Source of the DNA: Cranoglanis bouderius | Taxonomy: Eukaryota; Chordata; Actinopteri; Siluriformes; Cranoglanididae | Length of the DNA: 64,000 bases | Direction of reading: 5' to 3' | Assembly: GCA_023630585.1 (NCBI GenBank) | Contig: CM042558.1 | Location: 9,024,800 to 9,088,799 of the forward strand | Shown here: positions 35,270 through 47,500 of the stretch, in pieces | How positions within the stretch are numbered: position 1 is the stretch's first letter | Layout: every line of letters starts with the position of its first letter | The notes under the pieces: generated by a model | Told to the model about the DNA's origin: nothing | The model's database searches: none | The model's input: the letters and a program-made list of their open reading frames with translations, nothing else | Position numbers and translations under genes: made by a program

Positions 35270-35560
35270 AGTAAACACTTTGTCCTGGTCCTGGTTCGAG
35301 TGGCTGTGAATCTGGAGTCTATCCTGGATACTGGGCGTGACCATGGGACTCCAGTTCATCATGCCCACCTATACACACACTCATTCACATCTGGCACAAT
35401 TTAGCGTATAAATCCACCCCCTGGCGTGTTTTTGGGAGGTGTGAAAACAAAACAAAACCAGAGAACGTGGAGGAAACGTATGGGGAGAATATGCAAAAGT
35501 CTGCACTGACAGTAACCTGAAGTCAGGATAAAACCTGAGCTGTGAGGTGGGAACGCTACC
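35270..35560 (-). repeat. Dispersed fish SINE/LINE-type repeat, antisense
   Basis: This is the inverted copy of the family at 5020 and 6938. The minus strand holds the 'cctcccaaaaaca'-type phrase, seen here as 'tgtttttgggaggtg' (about 35427-35441), and its GAAT tail is the 'attcattcatctt' at 35257-35269. Confidence 0.5.
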
Positions 35561-35910
35561 CATTACACCATCACACAGCCTCTCCTGTAACTGATTAATC
35601 CCGGTTTGTCAGGGGTTCCTCAGGATCGTACTCATTTGAAAGATGACATAGAAGCATGCTGGTCAACCTCTGTGTAACTATTACACACAGCAGTAAAGCT
35701 CTTTAAATGGATAAACACTTCTCCAGAATTAATGACTACTTCTTAAAGTCTGTTTCTGGTTTCAGGTCATTCCGATGTCCGAATCACAAATATTGAAAAT
35801 AACTAATGTTAAAAAAAACAAAACAAAACATGAAATCCTCCAATAGCTGGAAGTGCATTGCACTGAAAAGAAAAACACTAGTTACATAGTGTATGTTACT
35901 GTGGTTGTAT

Positions 35911-36158
35911 CAGGGTTTTCCCTTAGGTTTTCAGAGAGCTTAGGTGTTGTCTGGGTTCCAGGGGGTGGTGGTGGTGGTGAAAGAACGCTGACAACACTTA
36001 TTGTAATTATAGTCAAATGTTGATTCATTTCACCCAATAACATTTTATTTTATTAGATTTAATGAAAATAAATGCCTTTTTGCGTTCGTTCGGATTAAGG
36101 TGCTCCGCAAAAACACTTAGGTGCTGCACCTAAGCCTGTCTATGGTAAGGAAAATCCT
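35911..36158. mobile_element. hAT-like MITE (248 bp) with 8-bp target duplication
   Basis: The ends 'cagggttttccctta' and 'taaggaaaatcct' are inverted. It is flanked by the perfect 8-bp direct repeat GGTTGTAT (35903-35910 and 36159-36166), the duplication length typical of hAT elements. It has no coding capacity. Confidence 0.65.
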
Positions 36159-37409
36159 GGTTGTATGAACACTTGAAGAAGGTATCCAGGTGATTCTCAC
36201 CACCCCTGGATTCCACCTCCAAAATCCAATACAATAATGCGTATTTAACAACCCCCAATCCTTTTACTTTTAAGTCTATACACTACTATAAATACTTTTA
36301 AGAATTCAAACAGACTTCTTTGTCTTCCCTGCCCACCCAGACACAAATGTTTGTGAGGTACTGAATACTGCACATTAGAATATTGCTGGTCCTCCATTTT
36401 GTTGTACTTGATAGAAGAACCATCGCAATGATATAATTTTGGGTGTTGACTAATTGTACACAGAACTGCACATTCTGTTGATCTTAGGCCACAATTATAA
36501 GAGTACTAATAGTGTAATAATGCACATTAGAGCAATCAGTCAACATAAAACATGTAATTAAATTAAAATAAAAAAAGTTCATTATAATTAAATCTGCTTT
36601 TTAAAGGAATACATGACACAAGTAATGACTTAAACACATAAATCTTATTACTGAAGCTACAATAAGTCAGTTATAACATATGGCAAAAATAGGTCACATC
36701 TTAGGTCGATTTTTATTATTAGGGGCTAGGTTATAAATTAGTATAACTAAATATTACTGTGTTACACATTGAAATGGTTTCAACTAGTTTATCTTTAAGC
36801 TTTTGGATAAAATCTTTTGACATAGAATATGATTTAATTTTGATGGTGCACCATTTTGAATATATCAAAGAACATCTTTAATCGTTAATGTTTTGTTTGA
36901 ATTCATATTATTTATGTGAAAAGACGACTGTATAATCTACCAGTTAATCATGATCAGCTATAATTACGATTATAGCCATGATGGCAGAACAGTACTGTCT
37001 TAAGGCAGGGGTTCTCAAAATGTTTTATAGCCAGGGAGCCCTTTAATTATAAAATAAATTCCATGGACCCATCAGTATCGATTTATTTACATCCAACAAT
37101 CCAATTTTTCAAACACAAATCAAATTATTTAAATATGTACAATATTGCAGGATGTCCCAAAAGTGCCCATACACAGGGGACTATGTTTGCCAGCACCATG
37201 GTCGGTTGGGCCTTCGTCACAGGATGTTTGTGGACGTCCACTTCTCGGTTGGTCCGCAACACTTCCAGTATTTTGAATTTGGCAACAGTGTCGTGTGTGA
37301 TGTGCTTGCCATGTTTCCTGTTAAATTCTATTGTGTCAGTGTCAGTCTTGTGACAGATTCCTGATCCAGCCATGAGAATGATTTCAATATGTTCTTTTTT
37401 ATATATATA

Positions 37410-38915
37410 CAGGTGCATCTCAATAAATTAGAATGTCGTGGAAAAGTTCATTTATTTCAGTAATTCAACTTAAATTGTGAAACTCGTGTATTAAATAAAT
37501 TCAATGCACACAGACTGAAGTAGTTTAAGTCTTTGGTTCTTTTAATTGTGATGATTTTGGCTCACATTTAACAAAAACCCACCAATTCACTATCTCAACA
37601 AATTAGAATACTTCATAAGACCAATAAAAAAAACATTTTTAGTGAATTGTTGGCCTTCTGGAAAGTATGTTCATTTACTGTACATGTATTCAATACTTGG
37701 TAGGGGCTCCTTTTGCTTTAATTACTGCCTCAATTCGGCATGGCTTGGAGGTGATCAGTTTGTGGCACTGCTGAGATGGTATGGAAGCCCAGGTTTCTTT
37801 GACAGTGGCCTTCAGCTCATCTGCATTTTTTGGTCTCTTGTTTCTCATTTTCCTCTTGACAATACCCCATAGATTCTCTATGGGGTTCAGGTGTGGTGAG
37901 TTTTCTGGCCAGTCAAGCACACCAACACCATGGTCATTTAACCATCTTTTGGTGCTTTTGGCAGTGTGGGCAGGTGCCAAATCCTGCTGGAAAATGAAAT
38001 CAGCATCTTCAAAAAGCTGGTCAGCAGAAGGAAGCATGAAGTGCTCCAAAATTTCTTGGTAAACGGGTGCAGTGACTTTGGTTTTCAAAAAACACAATGG
38101 ACCAACACCAGCAGATGACATGGCACCCCAAATCATCACAGACTGTGGAAACTTAACACTGGACTTCAAGCAACTTGGGCTATGAGCTTCTCCACCCTTC
38201 CTCCAGACTCTAGGACCTTGGTTTCCAAATGAAATACAAAACTTGCTCTCATCTGAAAAGAGGACTTTGGACCACTGGGCAACAGTCCAGTTCTTCTTCT
38301 CCTTAGCCCAGGTAAGACGCCTCTGACGTTGTCTGTGGTTCAGGAGTGGCTTAACAAGAGGAATACGACAACTGTAGCCAAATTCCTTGACACGTCTGTG
38401 TGTGGTGGCTCTTGATGCCTTGACCCCAGCCTCAGTCCATTCCTTGTGAAGTTCACTCAAAGTCTTGAATCGATTTTGCTTGACAATCCTCATAAGGCTG
38501 CGGTTCTCTCGGTTGGTTGTGCATCTTTTTCTTCCACACTTTTTCCTTCCACTCAACTTTCTGTTAACATGCTTGGATACAGCACTCTGTGAACAGCCAG
38601 CTTCTTTGGCAATGAATGTTTGTGATTTACCTAGTGAACCAAACTGAGAGACCATTTTGAAGGCTCAGGAAACCTTTGCAGGTGTTTTGAGTTGATTGGC
38701 TGATTGACATGTCACCATATTCTAATTTGTTGAGATAGTGAATTGGTGGGTTTTTGTTAAATGTGAGCCAAAATCATCACAATTAAAAGAACCAAAGACT
38801 TAAACTACTTCAGTCTGTGTGCATTGAATTTATTTAATACACAAGTTTCACAATTTGAGTTGAATTACTGAAATAAATGAACTTTTCCACGACATTCTAA
38901 TTTATTGAGATGCAC

Positions 38916-38918
<3 letters not shown>
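37410..38918 (-). mobile_element. Intact Tc1-like transposon (1509 bp)
   Basis: It is flanked by TA (37408-37409 and 38919-38920). Inverted termini of about 200 bp (37410-37609 and 38718-38918) start 'caggtgcatctcaataaatt'. The arms are highly similar to each other. One open transposase frame on the minus strand fills the middle. This is the best preserved transposon in the window. Confidence 0.92.
37690..38655 (-). CDS. Tc1-family transposase, 321 aa, apparently intact
   Basis: This cut-and-paste DNA transposase (DD34E, Tc1/mariner) acts on the ~200-bp inverted ends around it. In order it has an N-terminal helix-turn-helix (FIAKEAGCSQSAVSKHV, residues about 14-30), a basic linker (GRKKCGRKR), a second DNA-binding part (ASRATTHRRVKEFGY), and the catalytic core. 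The core has VLFSDESKF (first Asp), IFQQDLAPAHTAKS (second Asp) and SPHLNPIENLWG (Glu). The protein ends KGAPTKY, the usual Tc1 tail. The length is close to the family norm of about 340, and there are no stops or frameshifts. The start Met is the first in frame and may omit a few upstream residues. Confidence 0.92.
   Translation of the reverse strand: MVSQFGSLGKSQTFIAKEAGCSQSAVSKHVNRKLSGRKKCGRKRCTTNRENRSLMRIVKQNRFKTLSELHKEWTEAGVKASRATTHRRVKEFGYSCRIPLVKPLLNHRQRQRRLTWAKEKKNWTVAQWSKVLFSDESKFCISFGNQGPRVWRKGGEAHSPSCLKSSVKFPQSVMIWGAMSSAGVGPLCFLKTKVTAPVYQEILEHFMLPSADQLFEDADFIFQQDLAPAHTAKSTKRWLNDHGVGVLDWPENSPHLNPIENLWGIVKRKMRNKRPKNADELKATVKETWASIPSQQCHKLITSKPCRIEAVIKAKGAPTKY

Positions 38919-38995
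<77 letters not shown>
38919..38995. repeat. (TA)n microsatellite
   Basis: Pure TA tract beginning at the Tc1's right target site. The element landed at the edge of a TA tract, or the tract grew from the duplicated TA. Confidence 0.95.
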
Positions 38996-38999
<4 letters not shown>

Positions 39000-39029
39000 A
39001 ACTAAGTCAATTTAATAAGCCCCTTTGGC

Positions 39030-39175
39030 TTATTGTAAGGAGCTATCTGAGTAACAGAGAGCAGAGGGTGAAGTGGGGCTCCTGTGTGTCTAACTCCTTT
39101 CCAGTTCCAGCTGGGGTTCCTCAAGGGGGACTTCTATCCCCTCTGCTTTTTGTCATATGTATAAATAGCCTCGAT
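39030..39175 (+). mobile_element. Non-LTR retrotransposon (LINE) reverse transcriptase fragment
   Basis: The translation has FPVPAGVPQGGLLSPLLFV, a clear match to the reverse transcriptase motif (GVPQG-L-SPLLF) of LINEs. The motif then continues ICINSLDS before the sequence changes back to MITE. About 145 bp remain. It sits inside the MITE at 37148-39222, since the copy at 59515 lacks it. Confidence 0.65.
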
Positions 39176-39689
39176 TCACAGTGTTCATTTCCCCTGTGTA
39201 TGGAGACTTTTGGGAGGCCCTGTATTTTGGCTGTTTATTTTGGCTGCTTATAGAAAGCTTTTTATTCTTGCAGTTCCCACCATCAGAAGACATTAGGTTC
39301 AAGTTGACATTATTTATAGCCTTATTTGTTTTTGAATGATTGCGCTTTGTATTAAACCAGTTCAATTCCACTGTCCACTCAAATAGGCCAATAAGTATAA
39401 GAATTCAATGATAAGTATAATAGCTTTGATAATGGTGGTTGTGATTTCTACCACTGAAAAAAACAAACAAACACGGACCCCTTATTCATGCTTCACAGAC
39501 CCCTTTATGAGAACAACTGGTTTAAGGCACTCTAGCAGTGGCTATTTTAGACACATAGCTTTCATTTGACTAAAACAGAAAGTGTACTTCCTTGAAATGG
39601 GGACCAGTTCCACACAACCTGGAACTTAAATGGACCTAATTGGGATTATATGTCATGAAACTACACAAAATAATACTATTGCATACAAA

Positions 39690-40122
39690 TAGCTTAAGGT
39701 TTCACTTCCAATGTTCTGAAACCACTAAAGTAGTTCTGCTGCAACCAGATGTCATTAAAAGTCAGCTTATCAGTTGAATAGAGTCTACATTTGTGCAGAA
39801 AAGTGTCATGTGACCTCAATATAAATATACGTGTCCCTGGAAGACCCCAGAGTTTGTTCGGGAAACAGACCAGGGAGCGATCAAAAAGTTCCTTACTCTT
39901 AACATCCCACACAGCACCATTTAATACATTATTAAAACATGGACAGAATATTGCACAGTAGTAATTCTAGAGGAGGCATCCACTAAAATTCAATGAACCG
40001 GTAAGGCGGGTGTTAGTCAGAGAAGCAACTAAGAGGCCAAGGGTGACTCTAAAGGAGCTGTAACTCTACATAATGTGGAAAAGTTCAAGGGGCGTGCATA
40101 CTTATGTAAAGCACTGTATCAG
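39690..40122. mobile_element. Possible Tc1-like remnant
   Basis: 'ctggaagaccccagagtttg' near 39838 and 'aaggggcgtgcatacttatg' near 40088, with a 'gcactgta' end, resemble non-coding parts of a fish Tc1 family. No transposase motif is readable, so this is a weak call. Confidence 0.3.
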
Positions 40123-40999
40123 TAGGTTACATAACTAGAAGAAAGTATTTACATCTCCCTGCGAAGCAGTGACAGAATGGTGCAGGTTTAACTTGCCACA
40201 GCAGGTTTGAGGCTTGTATTTCCGGAAATGGGAGGGTTCGGTTGAGTAATCCGGCTCTGGGGAGGCTCGGTCACATGACTTCCCTGGTAGCACAGGGCGA
40301 TTAGATCAGCTGAGAGCAAGAGCAGGAAAGTGAAACTTAAAGCTTGCTTTGTTTTTCTACACCCTCTGTGCATGCTGCATGCTAACAACTCTTATATTAT
40401 TTTTATTATTTTTATAATAAACGTCTGATTGGCTGTCTGTGCACATGACTGTGTATTTGATTGCTGACAAGGGTGGAGTGGTATAAAACAACAACCGGCA
40501 TATTTTATCCTCAGTTGTTAGGCTTGGACTTATTACAGTGACTGCTCTCCTATGGTAAGACTGAGGTTACATTTTATATTTGATGGCTCTTTATACATTT
40601 GGATTTGTAATTTTGGATTTTATTTACCCATTACTAAATATACTCTGACATTTTTAACATCAGTAATTTTTCTTTTTTCTTTGCTTTTGTTTATTTGCAG
40701 TGTTTCATACTGCTCATGAGAATCATGATATTCTAAAAGAACTTATTTATTGGTTTGATTTATCATTGTGGGATAAAAAAAAAGTAGTTCGTGTTCAGCT
40801 TTTAAAACGCTTCTCATCAATACACGACTCCAAGCCAACACATTCAGTTGAATCTTGTTTAGGTATCTGCTGGGGTGGAAATGTAAGGTTTTCTAAAAGT
40901 ACTCTCCTATAGGAAGGGAGATTATTTCCTTGAATCCTGGGATTTGTAGTTCTGTAGTCCAGTTTCTCTTCTTTCGCTTAATAATGTTATTATTTGCAG
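40123..40999 (+). promoter_or_regulatory. Putative promoter and 5' UTR region of the LOTUS-ATPase gene
   Basis: A TATA-like 'gtataaaac' (40481-40489) is followed about 65 bp later by a good splice donor ('ctatg/gtaaga', exon end about 40554). A strong acceptor, 'ttatttgcag', precedes 41000. A first non-coding exon of about 40510-40554 joined to 41000 is plausible but unproven. Such a join would create a short upstream ORF starting at 40552. Confidence 0.4.
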
Positions 41000-41439
41000 A
41001 TGAAGAAATGGGTAAATTCAGTAAGAAAGTCATACAGCTCATAGAAGGACACCCTGAAGGTATCGTGCTCTCGAGGCTGGCTGTGTTCTACAATCAGAAG
41101 TATCGTCATAACCTGGTCGTGTCAGACGCTGGCTTCTCCAACATCACCAATTTCATTGCCTCTTTGACCGAGCATCTGGTGGTAAAGAATGGGACGGTTT
41201 TCCACAGGAAGCACATACCCCAGACCCAGGACAGTGGAGAGGAGGTGGAAGTGGCTAAAAGCTGCCAAGAAGGTATTTCCCTCTTCCTTCAGTCAGACAA
41301 AAAGATTTAGCCAGGCATCATTAACACAATCTAAACATATTCATCTTTTGATCTAAACCCAAAAAATACAATTCAGTGTATAGCAACAACAAAAGAATTG
41401 GCCTTGCTGTTTCTAATACTTTCAGAGGAGACTGTATAC

Positions 41440-41538
<99 letters not shown>

Positions 41539-44500
41539 GTAAATGTTTAATTCATGACCTAAACATAACATTTTTCCTGGTGTGTCTAATATGAGTTTCT
41601 CACTGCTGCTTCATGCTTTTCAAAACGCAGACAAGGACAGAACATCACAGGAAGTGGTGGAACTAATTCAGGAGCACCCAGAAGGCATCCCTCTCAAGAA
41701 CCTAGCTGTGTTCTACAGTTTTCGCTACAAGCGAAACCTGGTCGTTTCAAACCTAGGCTTCGATTCAGTCGTCAGTTTTGTTGATTCCCTGTCGAAGGAT
41801 TTGCTGCAGGAAAATGGGAGCATCTTCCACAAGAGGCACAGGGATATTTCTGGGCCACCAGAACCATTGAATGAAACTCCTCCCGCAGTAAAGACTAGCT
41901 CTGGAATATCCTTTGGTGCTGCGTCAAAGCGAAAGGAAGGTGAGATGACCCAAGAGGAGCTGCTTGAGAAGGTTAAGGAGGTTATCAGAGTCTACCCAGC
42001 TGCTGCAACCTCCATTACACAGCTGATGAATGGCTACTTCCTACATTTTGGGTCTATACTGCCACTGGGGCTGTATATGTCATTGTACAACAATCAGACC
42101 AGCACACAGCAGGCAACTTTTGGCCAAGTACAGGTTATTGCAGAACAGGAGACAGGAAGCTCTGCTAGTACGTAATGTCAGCATAATTCTGATGATTTTT
42201 AACAGTCAAACGTGGCGTAATTGCAAAAGGGATCTCATTTGCATGCTTCTAGTTGGTGTCTAATTCATTTAATTTCCATTTATTTTACTTTCATCTCATC
42301 CATATACAGGGATACAGTAGGGTTGATTAGTATGAATGCAGGATCATGGTGAAAATATTCAAAGCTGTGCAAATTGAATGTGCAATGACAGTCATTTTGA
42401 ACTTGAACTTTTCACTCATGTTCTTCACGTGCTTCTTTGCTTTTTCACTCAACAGCATCAGTAAAGAGGCTCAGTACGCCTACTGCAAGCCCGCAGCGTG
42501 CTCCAGTGACACACCGGGGGACTGAAGATGTGGTACGTTCCAAGAGTGGCTCTCCTGTGTGGCGGATCACTGATACTCCACCTCCTGCAGATTCCAGTCT
42601 CACATCGTTAACTGACTTCCCACCCCTCAGTACCAGACCCTCCCAAGCTGAGAAGAGGAAAATAAGAGAAGGCCAGGAGGGAAGCAGCCTGGTGTTCCGT
42701 AATGCCCACCATGCCCAGCTGAGAGAGGTGCACGGAGCTAACATTCGTGCAGCAGAGGCCTTAGAGGTGGCAAACGAGAAGAAGGCGACTGTGGATAGGC
42801 GCAAGATCAGGCCGAGTCAAGACGACGTGAACATCCTCGCTGAGGACACCATCCGAGACATCGCGATTGATGGGGAACACGTCACAATGGAGAAGGTTTG
42901 AGTCTTCATAAATCTGGACCGAAGTATGTTTTTGATCTGTGACTGGGTTTTTTAAATAGTATTTTGGTTCTATAGGTGATAAACAAAGTGTGCATGCTTT
43001 TGCAAGTGCCGTCGTTGAACGCAGTGGGAATCAGATCTAATTGGCAGCTTCCTGCTCTGAGGGAACTCGAGCGCACCGTTAAAGAGATCAATCTCTTCAT
43101 TCAGGTGAGAAGCTTCAAATAATCTGCCTGCAGTGTGTGTTTATATTATACAAAGGTATATTCTGATTCTCTTTTACATATACATGAATAGTTAGAATTA
43201 CCAATTAATTAGAATGCGAGAATTACTTCAAACTGTTTTTCTATACAACAGTGATTAATACTTTAAAATGTGGCACTCTTTGGCACCTCTTGTGTTTAGG
43301 TAAAATAGCTAAAATGTGTGTTGGCCTGAGAAAACCCTTCATATGGTGAAATCTAGACATTTTTTAGTTATATTTATAGTTCTGTAATCTTTCCTGAAAC
43401 GAAATTTGTTACTCTTTGGTATGCAGTCACAATTAAGTTTTAAAGTCTGGTTACCTCCAAAAGTGAAAAATGGAGACCATTTTATTTAGTGGTTTAATTC
43501 TGACTGTTTTGCTATGACAACAACTTGATCAAAGTGTGACATTAACTGTATGAGTAAATCGTACTTAGCTAGCGAGGTTTGCGATGTCTTTAGGCAGACT
43601 GACTACATTTACTGCTGCGTTTACTAAACCGGCTCCTTAACCAACTTCTGTGCAGGAGGATAATCTAAGCAAGATTAAAAAGTAAACACAAACATTTCCA
43701 TTAGGTGGATTTGGTGCAATATATTTTGTCCTTTTGTCCAGATATTTTGTCCTTTTTTGACATTCTGATGGGTTTTCCTAGACTGCCATACATATGAATA
43801 CAGTATGTCTAAAAAAACAATAAACTAACACTTTATTTGGACAGTCCACTTTAGGCAATAAAGACAGTCAACAAAACATCTGTATATCTATATTTTGTTC
43901 TGTCTGTTGTTAGCTACATATTTGCACTAGCTCTATACACTGTTCTCCCCTACTTCATATACTGTAGATTAGACCGTGAGTAACTATTTGCTAGAGATCC
44001 TGCATATGGATAGCAAATATGAATAAATATTCATGTAAAGCTTTCTACTGAGAAAACGGAACGATAACGTATGCAACTCTTATTTAGTCTTGTTCTACTA
44101 CCTGTGGCTTTTTGTGTCTGACCAATTATATTTTATCTGTCAGTCGATAGAGGCGACCTGTTCCATGTGCACTCTCTATGAGCTGGGTCAGGGTATTGCT
44201 GGAATCAAGAACAAGAAGCGATTTGAAGAGCTCCACCTAGGCCCACTCTGTAAAATCCCGCTTGTTCATCGGCTGTTCACAATAGACAGCAACACCAAAG
44301 ATGATGATATACACCAGATCGAGACTGTGGATCTTCTTAGGGTAAGGACCTTTATCATTTGCATTATGTTTGGTTTCTTTGTTTAGATTTGTATATGTGT
44401 ATATTGCCAGCCTGTAGCAAAAAAAAAAAAAAAAAAAAGGCACGCACGTTTGATCCTTTTTCTGCTTAATCTTTCTGTAGAGTCTTCGTAACTTCAGGAG

Positions 44501-47500
44501 AAAGCAGGGCAAGCATAAGGTAGACCTTGCCGAGTTCATGAAGTATCTTGCAGACCAGTACAGCTGTGATTCACCATATGAACTTGGAGTCCGGATCCAG
44601 AGTGTTGGGCTGCCCATTTCGGTAAGGCAGTGAGGAAGCGTGTTTGCATTCAGAATCTCCCTGACTAGTGGCCAATTTCAACCTTTCTCCTCTTGTCTGT
44701 CTTTCAGACATTGTCAAAGGCATATGGGCATGAGAACACTTGCTTGGAGAGAGCCAGAGAGACCATTCAGAGGGAGATCGAGGAGGAGGTAGAGACCAGG
44801 CTGTGGAAGATTAAAAAGAGTTTACTGGAGCCGGCACAGGGAGCGCCGCTCTACTCCTCCTCTGGCAGCCTGGAGCTCCGGAAGAAATACGCCAGCTTGA
44901 CCGCTGCCGAGGCCGTCATTGAGATCTTCACTAACTCTGCGGGCATCTTCAGTCAAAGGATGACCAAGGTGAACAGGTTTAGGTTTAGACACATGGCCTG
45001 TTTTTTAGATCTGTAGTTAGTTTTGCTTTAGTTAGTTATTTCAATAGAGACGTTTCTTTCAGTTGATTTTAAGTCAGAGAAACAGCATATGGCTGGTGTG
45101 CTCCATACAGAACTAAGTCCTGTAGCACTGAAGCTTATTCTCTGTTATCACTGCTCACTCTGAAATATGATACTCTGACCTCCATGAGAAATTGCAGATG
45201 GCAAATTGGAGTCATGTTTCTCTTAGGTTCACTTAGGGTGTTTTTATAATGGCCTAGTTGTCTATCAGATTTCTACTTCCTCTTGGACCTTATGAGGATA
45301 ATAAGGTTCACTTTTTCATTTTTATAGGGGCTTGTTTGACCTTTGGATAATTTCTGCTGATAAGTGAATGGAAATGTCTGGCTTGCAATACAATACAATA
45401 GCAAATGAATACAGGGGTAAATGGGATACTCCTATTATGTTTCCAAATAACATGGCAAGAAAAACAGTATATTCATGGTACCAGTTCACCACACACTACC
45501 AGGTCAGTGTCACTGCCATGGTAAGAATGATCCACTGTTTTGCCAGTGGTTCTTTTTCTACTGAAGGACGAGGTATAGGGAAGCAACTATACAGGCTATA
45601 ACTATATAGGCTTGCGGTCTGGAATTATATATAGTGTGTTGCATAAGTATTCAGCCCCATTGAACTTCTCCACATTTTGTAGTGTCGCAAAGTTATGGTT
45701 GTGCCATATCTGTTGCATTTTTAATAAAGGATTTAATGGTGTTCTATGGGATATTTTGTATAACCAAATCCAGCTTATACTTTTCCAAAATTTTGGCTTG
45801 GAATTTTTTATAGCTTAATGGTCTTCCTATTGCTATTTGTTTAGGTATGTTATCTAATAAATTCAGGGGCAGGAACAGGTGTATTTATATTGAGTTCACG
45901 TGACACTTTAATTGCACACAAGTGGATTCCAAGCAACTAATTATGTGACTTCTGATGGCAGTTTGTTGCACCCCTACTTCAGTATTATAGGGTAGATTCA
46001 TGACATCCCAAATAAGTCCATTTTAGTTCCAGGTTGTAACACCACAATCTGGAAAACTTCAAGGGGGTGAATACTTACAATACTATACAAAGTTGCTGTC
46101 CCTACAAAGTTGGCCTGTATGTCAGGTTTATCTGATAAAATGACTGAAAAGTGCAATAATCTGTGTCTGCACTTGCAGCGAGTTGAGGACTTCCTCATGT
46201 GCGTATCGGGAGACAGGCTGGCTCGGACCTTGTTACAGCTGGCTATCTGCGGTGGCTCCCTGGCCATCCCAAATGACCTAGCTCTGAAGGAGAAACCCCA
46301 AAAACAAGTCCAGGAACAGAAAGCATCTGAGAAGAAGGCAACCGAGATACCCCCCACTGAAGGTGCCTTTCATTCATTTTAGTCATAAGTTGACTATCAC
46401 TTCATCCTCTCTTTGTTTCTTGTTTTAATATATGAATGGTTACGTACCTAGTTCTTAACTAAACAACTTTGCTTTGGGAATGTGTGGCCACAGATGCTGT
46501 GAAGCAGTACTTCCAGGCCTGTGTATCCAGCTTCATGGGCACAGTGACTCTGCCATATCTCAGGCGACTGGAGAAGAAATTGGCAGAGCATTTCAAGTTC
46601 AGGGAGTTTGGCCAGCTACAGCAGGGCTCCTTCCTTGACTTCCTGGAAAAAAACATGCAGGTCTGTCCAGATCATCACTTGAGATACAGTGGTGCTTGAA
46701 AATTTGTGAACCTTTTAGATTTTTGTTTAGATCTGTATAAATATGACCTAAAACATCATCAGATTTTCACATGTCCTAAAAGTAGACAAAAAGAATTAAA
46801 CAAATGAGACAAAAATATTATACTTGGTCATTTATTTATTAAGGAAAAATTGTTTATTTAAAAAGAAGATTTCTGAGGACCCCAGAAAAAGAGTTGTTGA
46901 TGCTCATATGGCTGGTTATAAAAACATCTCTAAATAGTTTGGACTCCACCAATCAGACAGATTGTGTACAAATTGAGGAAATTCAAGATCATTGTTACCC
47001 TCCCCAGGAGTGGTCGACCAACAAAGATCACTCCAAGAGCAAGACGTGTAATAGTCTGCAAAGTCACAAAGGAACCCAGGGTAACTTCTAAGCAACTAAA
47101 GGCCTCTCTTACATTGGCTAATGTTAATGTTCACGAGTCCATCATCAGGAGAACACTGAACAACAATGTTTTGTGGACGGATGAGACCAAAATATGACCT
47201 TTTGGTTTAAATGAGAAGCGTTATGTTTGGAGAAAGGAAAACTCTGAATTCCAGTATAAGAACTGTATCCCATCTGTGAAACATGGTGCTGGTAGTATCA
47301 TGGTTTGGGCCTGTTTTGCTGCATCTCGGCCAGGATGGCTTGCCATCATTGATGGAACAATGAATTCTGAATTATACCAGCGAATTCTAAAGGAAAATGT
47401 CAGGACATCTGTCTGTGAACTGAATCTCAAAAGAAAGTGGGTCATGTAGCAAGACAACGACCCTAAGCACACAAGTTGTTCTACCAAAGAATGGTTAAAG

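Larger units (their letters stand above)
37148..39222. mobile_element. TA-flanked MITE split by a Tc1 (middle level of the nest)
   Basis: The left end 'caggatgtcccaaaagtgcc' and the right end 'acttttgggaggccctg' are inverted. The interior ('tttggcaacagtgtc', 'tgtgatgtg', 'atgtttcctgttaaa') matches the uninterrupted copy at 59515-59860. TA follows at 39223. The left TA has become TG. Confidence 0.7.
37006..39519. mobile_element. hAT-like element remnant (outermost of a three-level nest)
   Basis: The left end 'caggggttctcaaaatg' and the right end 'catga/gaacaactg' (complement 'cagttgttctcat') are inverted and of the CAG(T/G)GGTTCTCA type seen in hAT elements. Flanks TCTTAAGG and GTTTAAGG match at 6 of 8 positions. 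Nearly all of its interior is later insertions. Confidence 0.45.

Noticed and set aside
35019..35270. Plus-strand ORF starting MRTVPETVNRSERE
   Set aside because: No recognisable domain, and its composition is not clearly coding. It runs into the dispersed repeat at 35270.
40700..40912. Candidate coding exon upstream of the LOTUS-ATPase gene
   Set aside because: It follows an AG, but the frame has no upstream ATG, no domain and no donor in phase with 41000. Joining from the ATG at 40552 gives an early stop.
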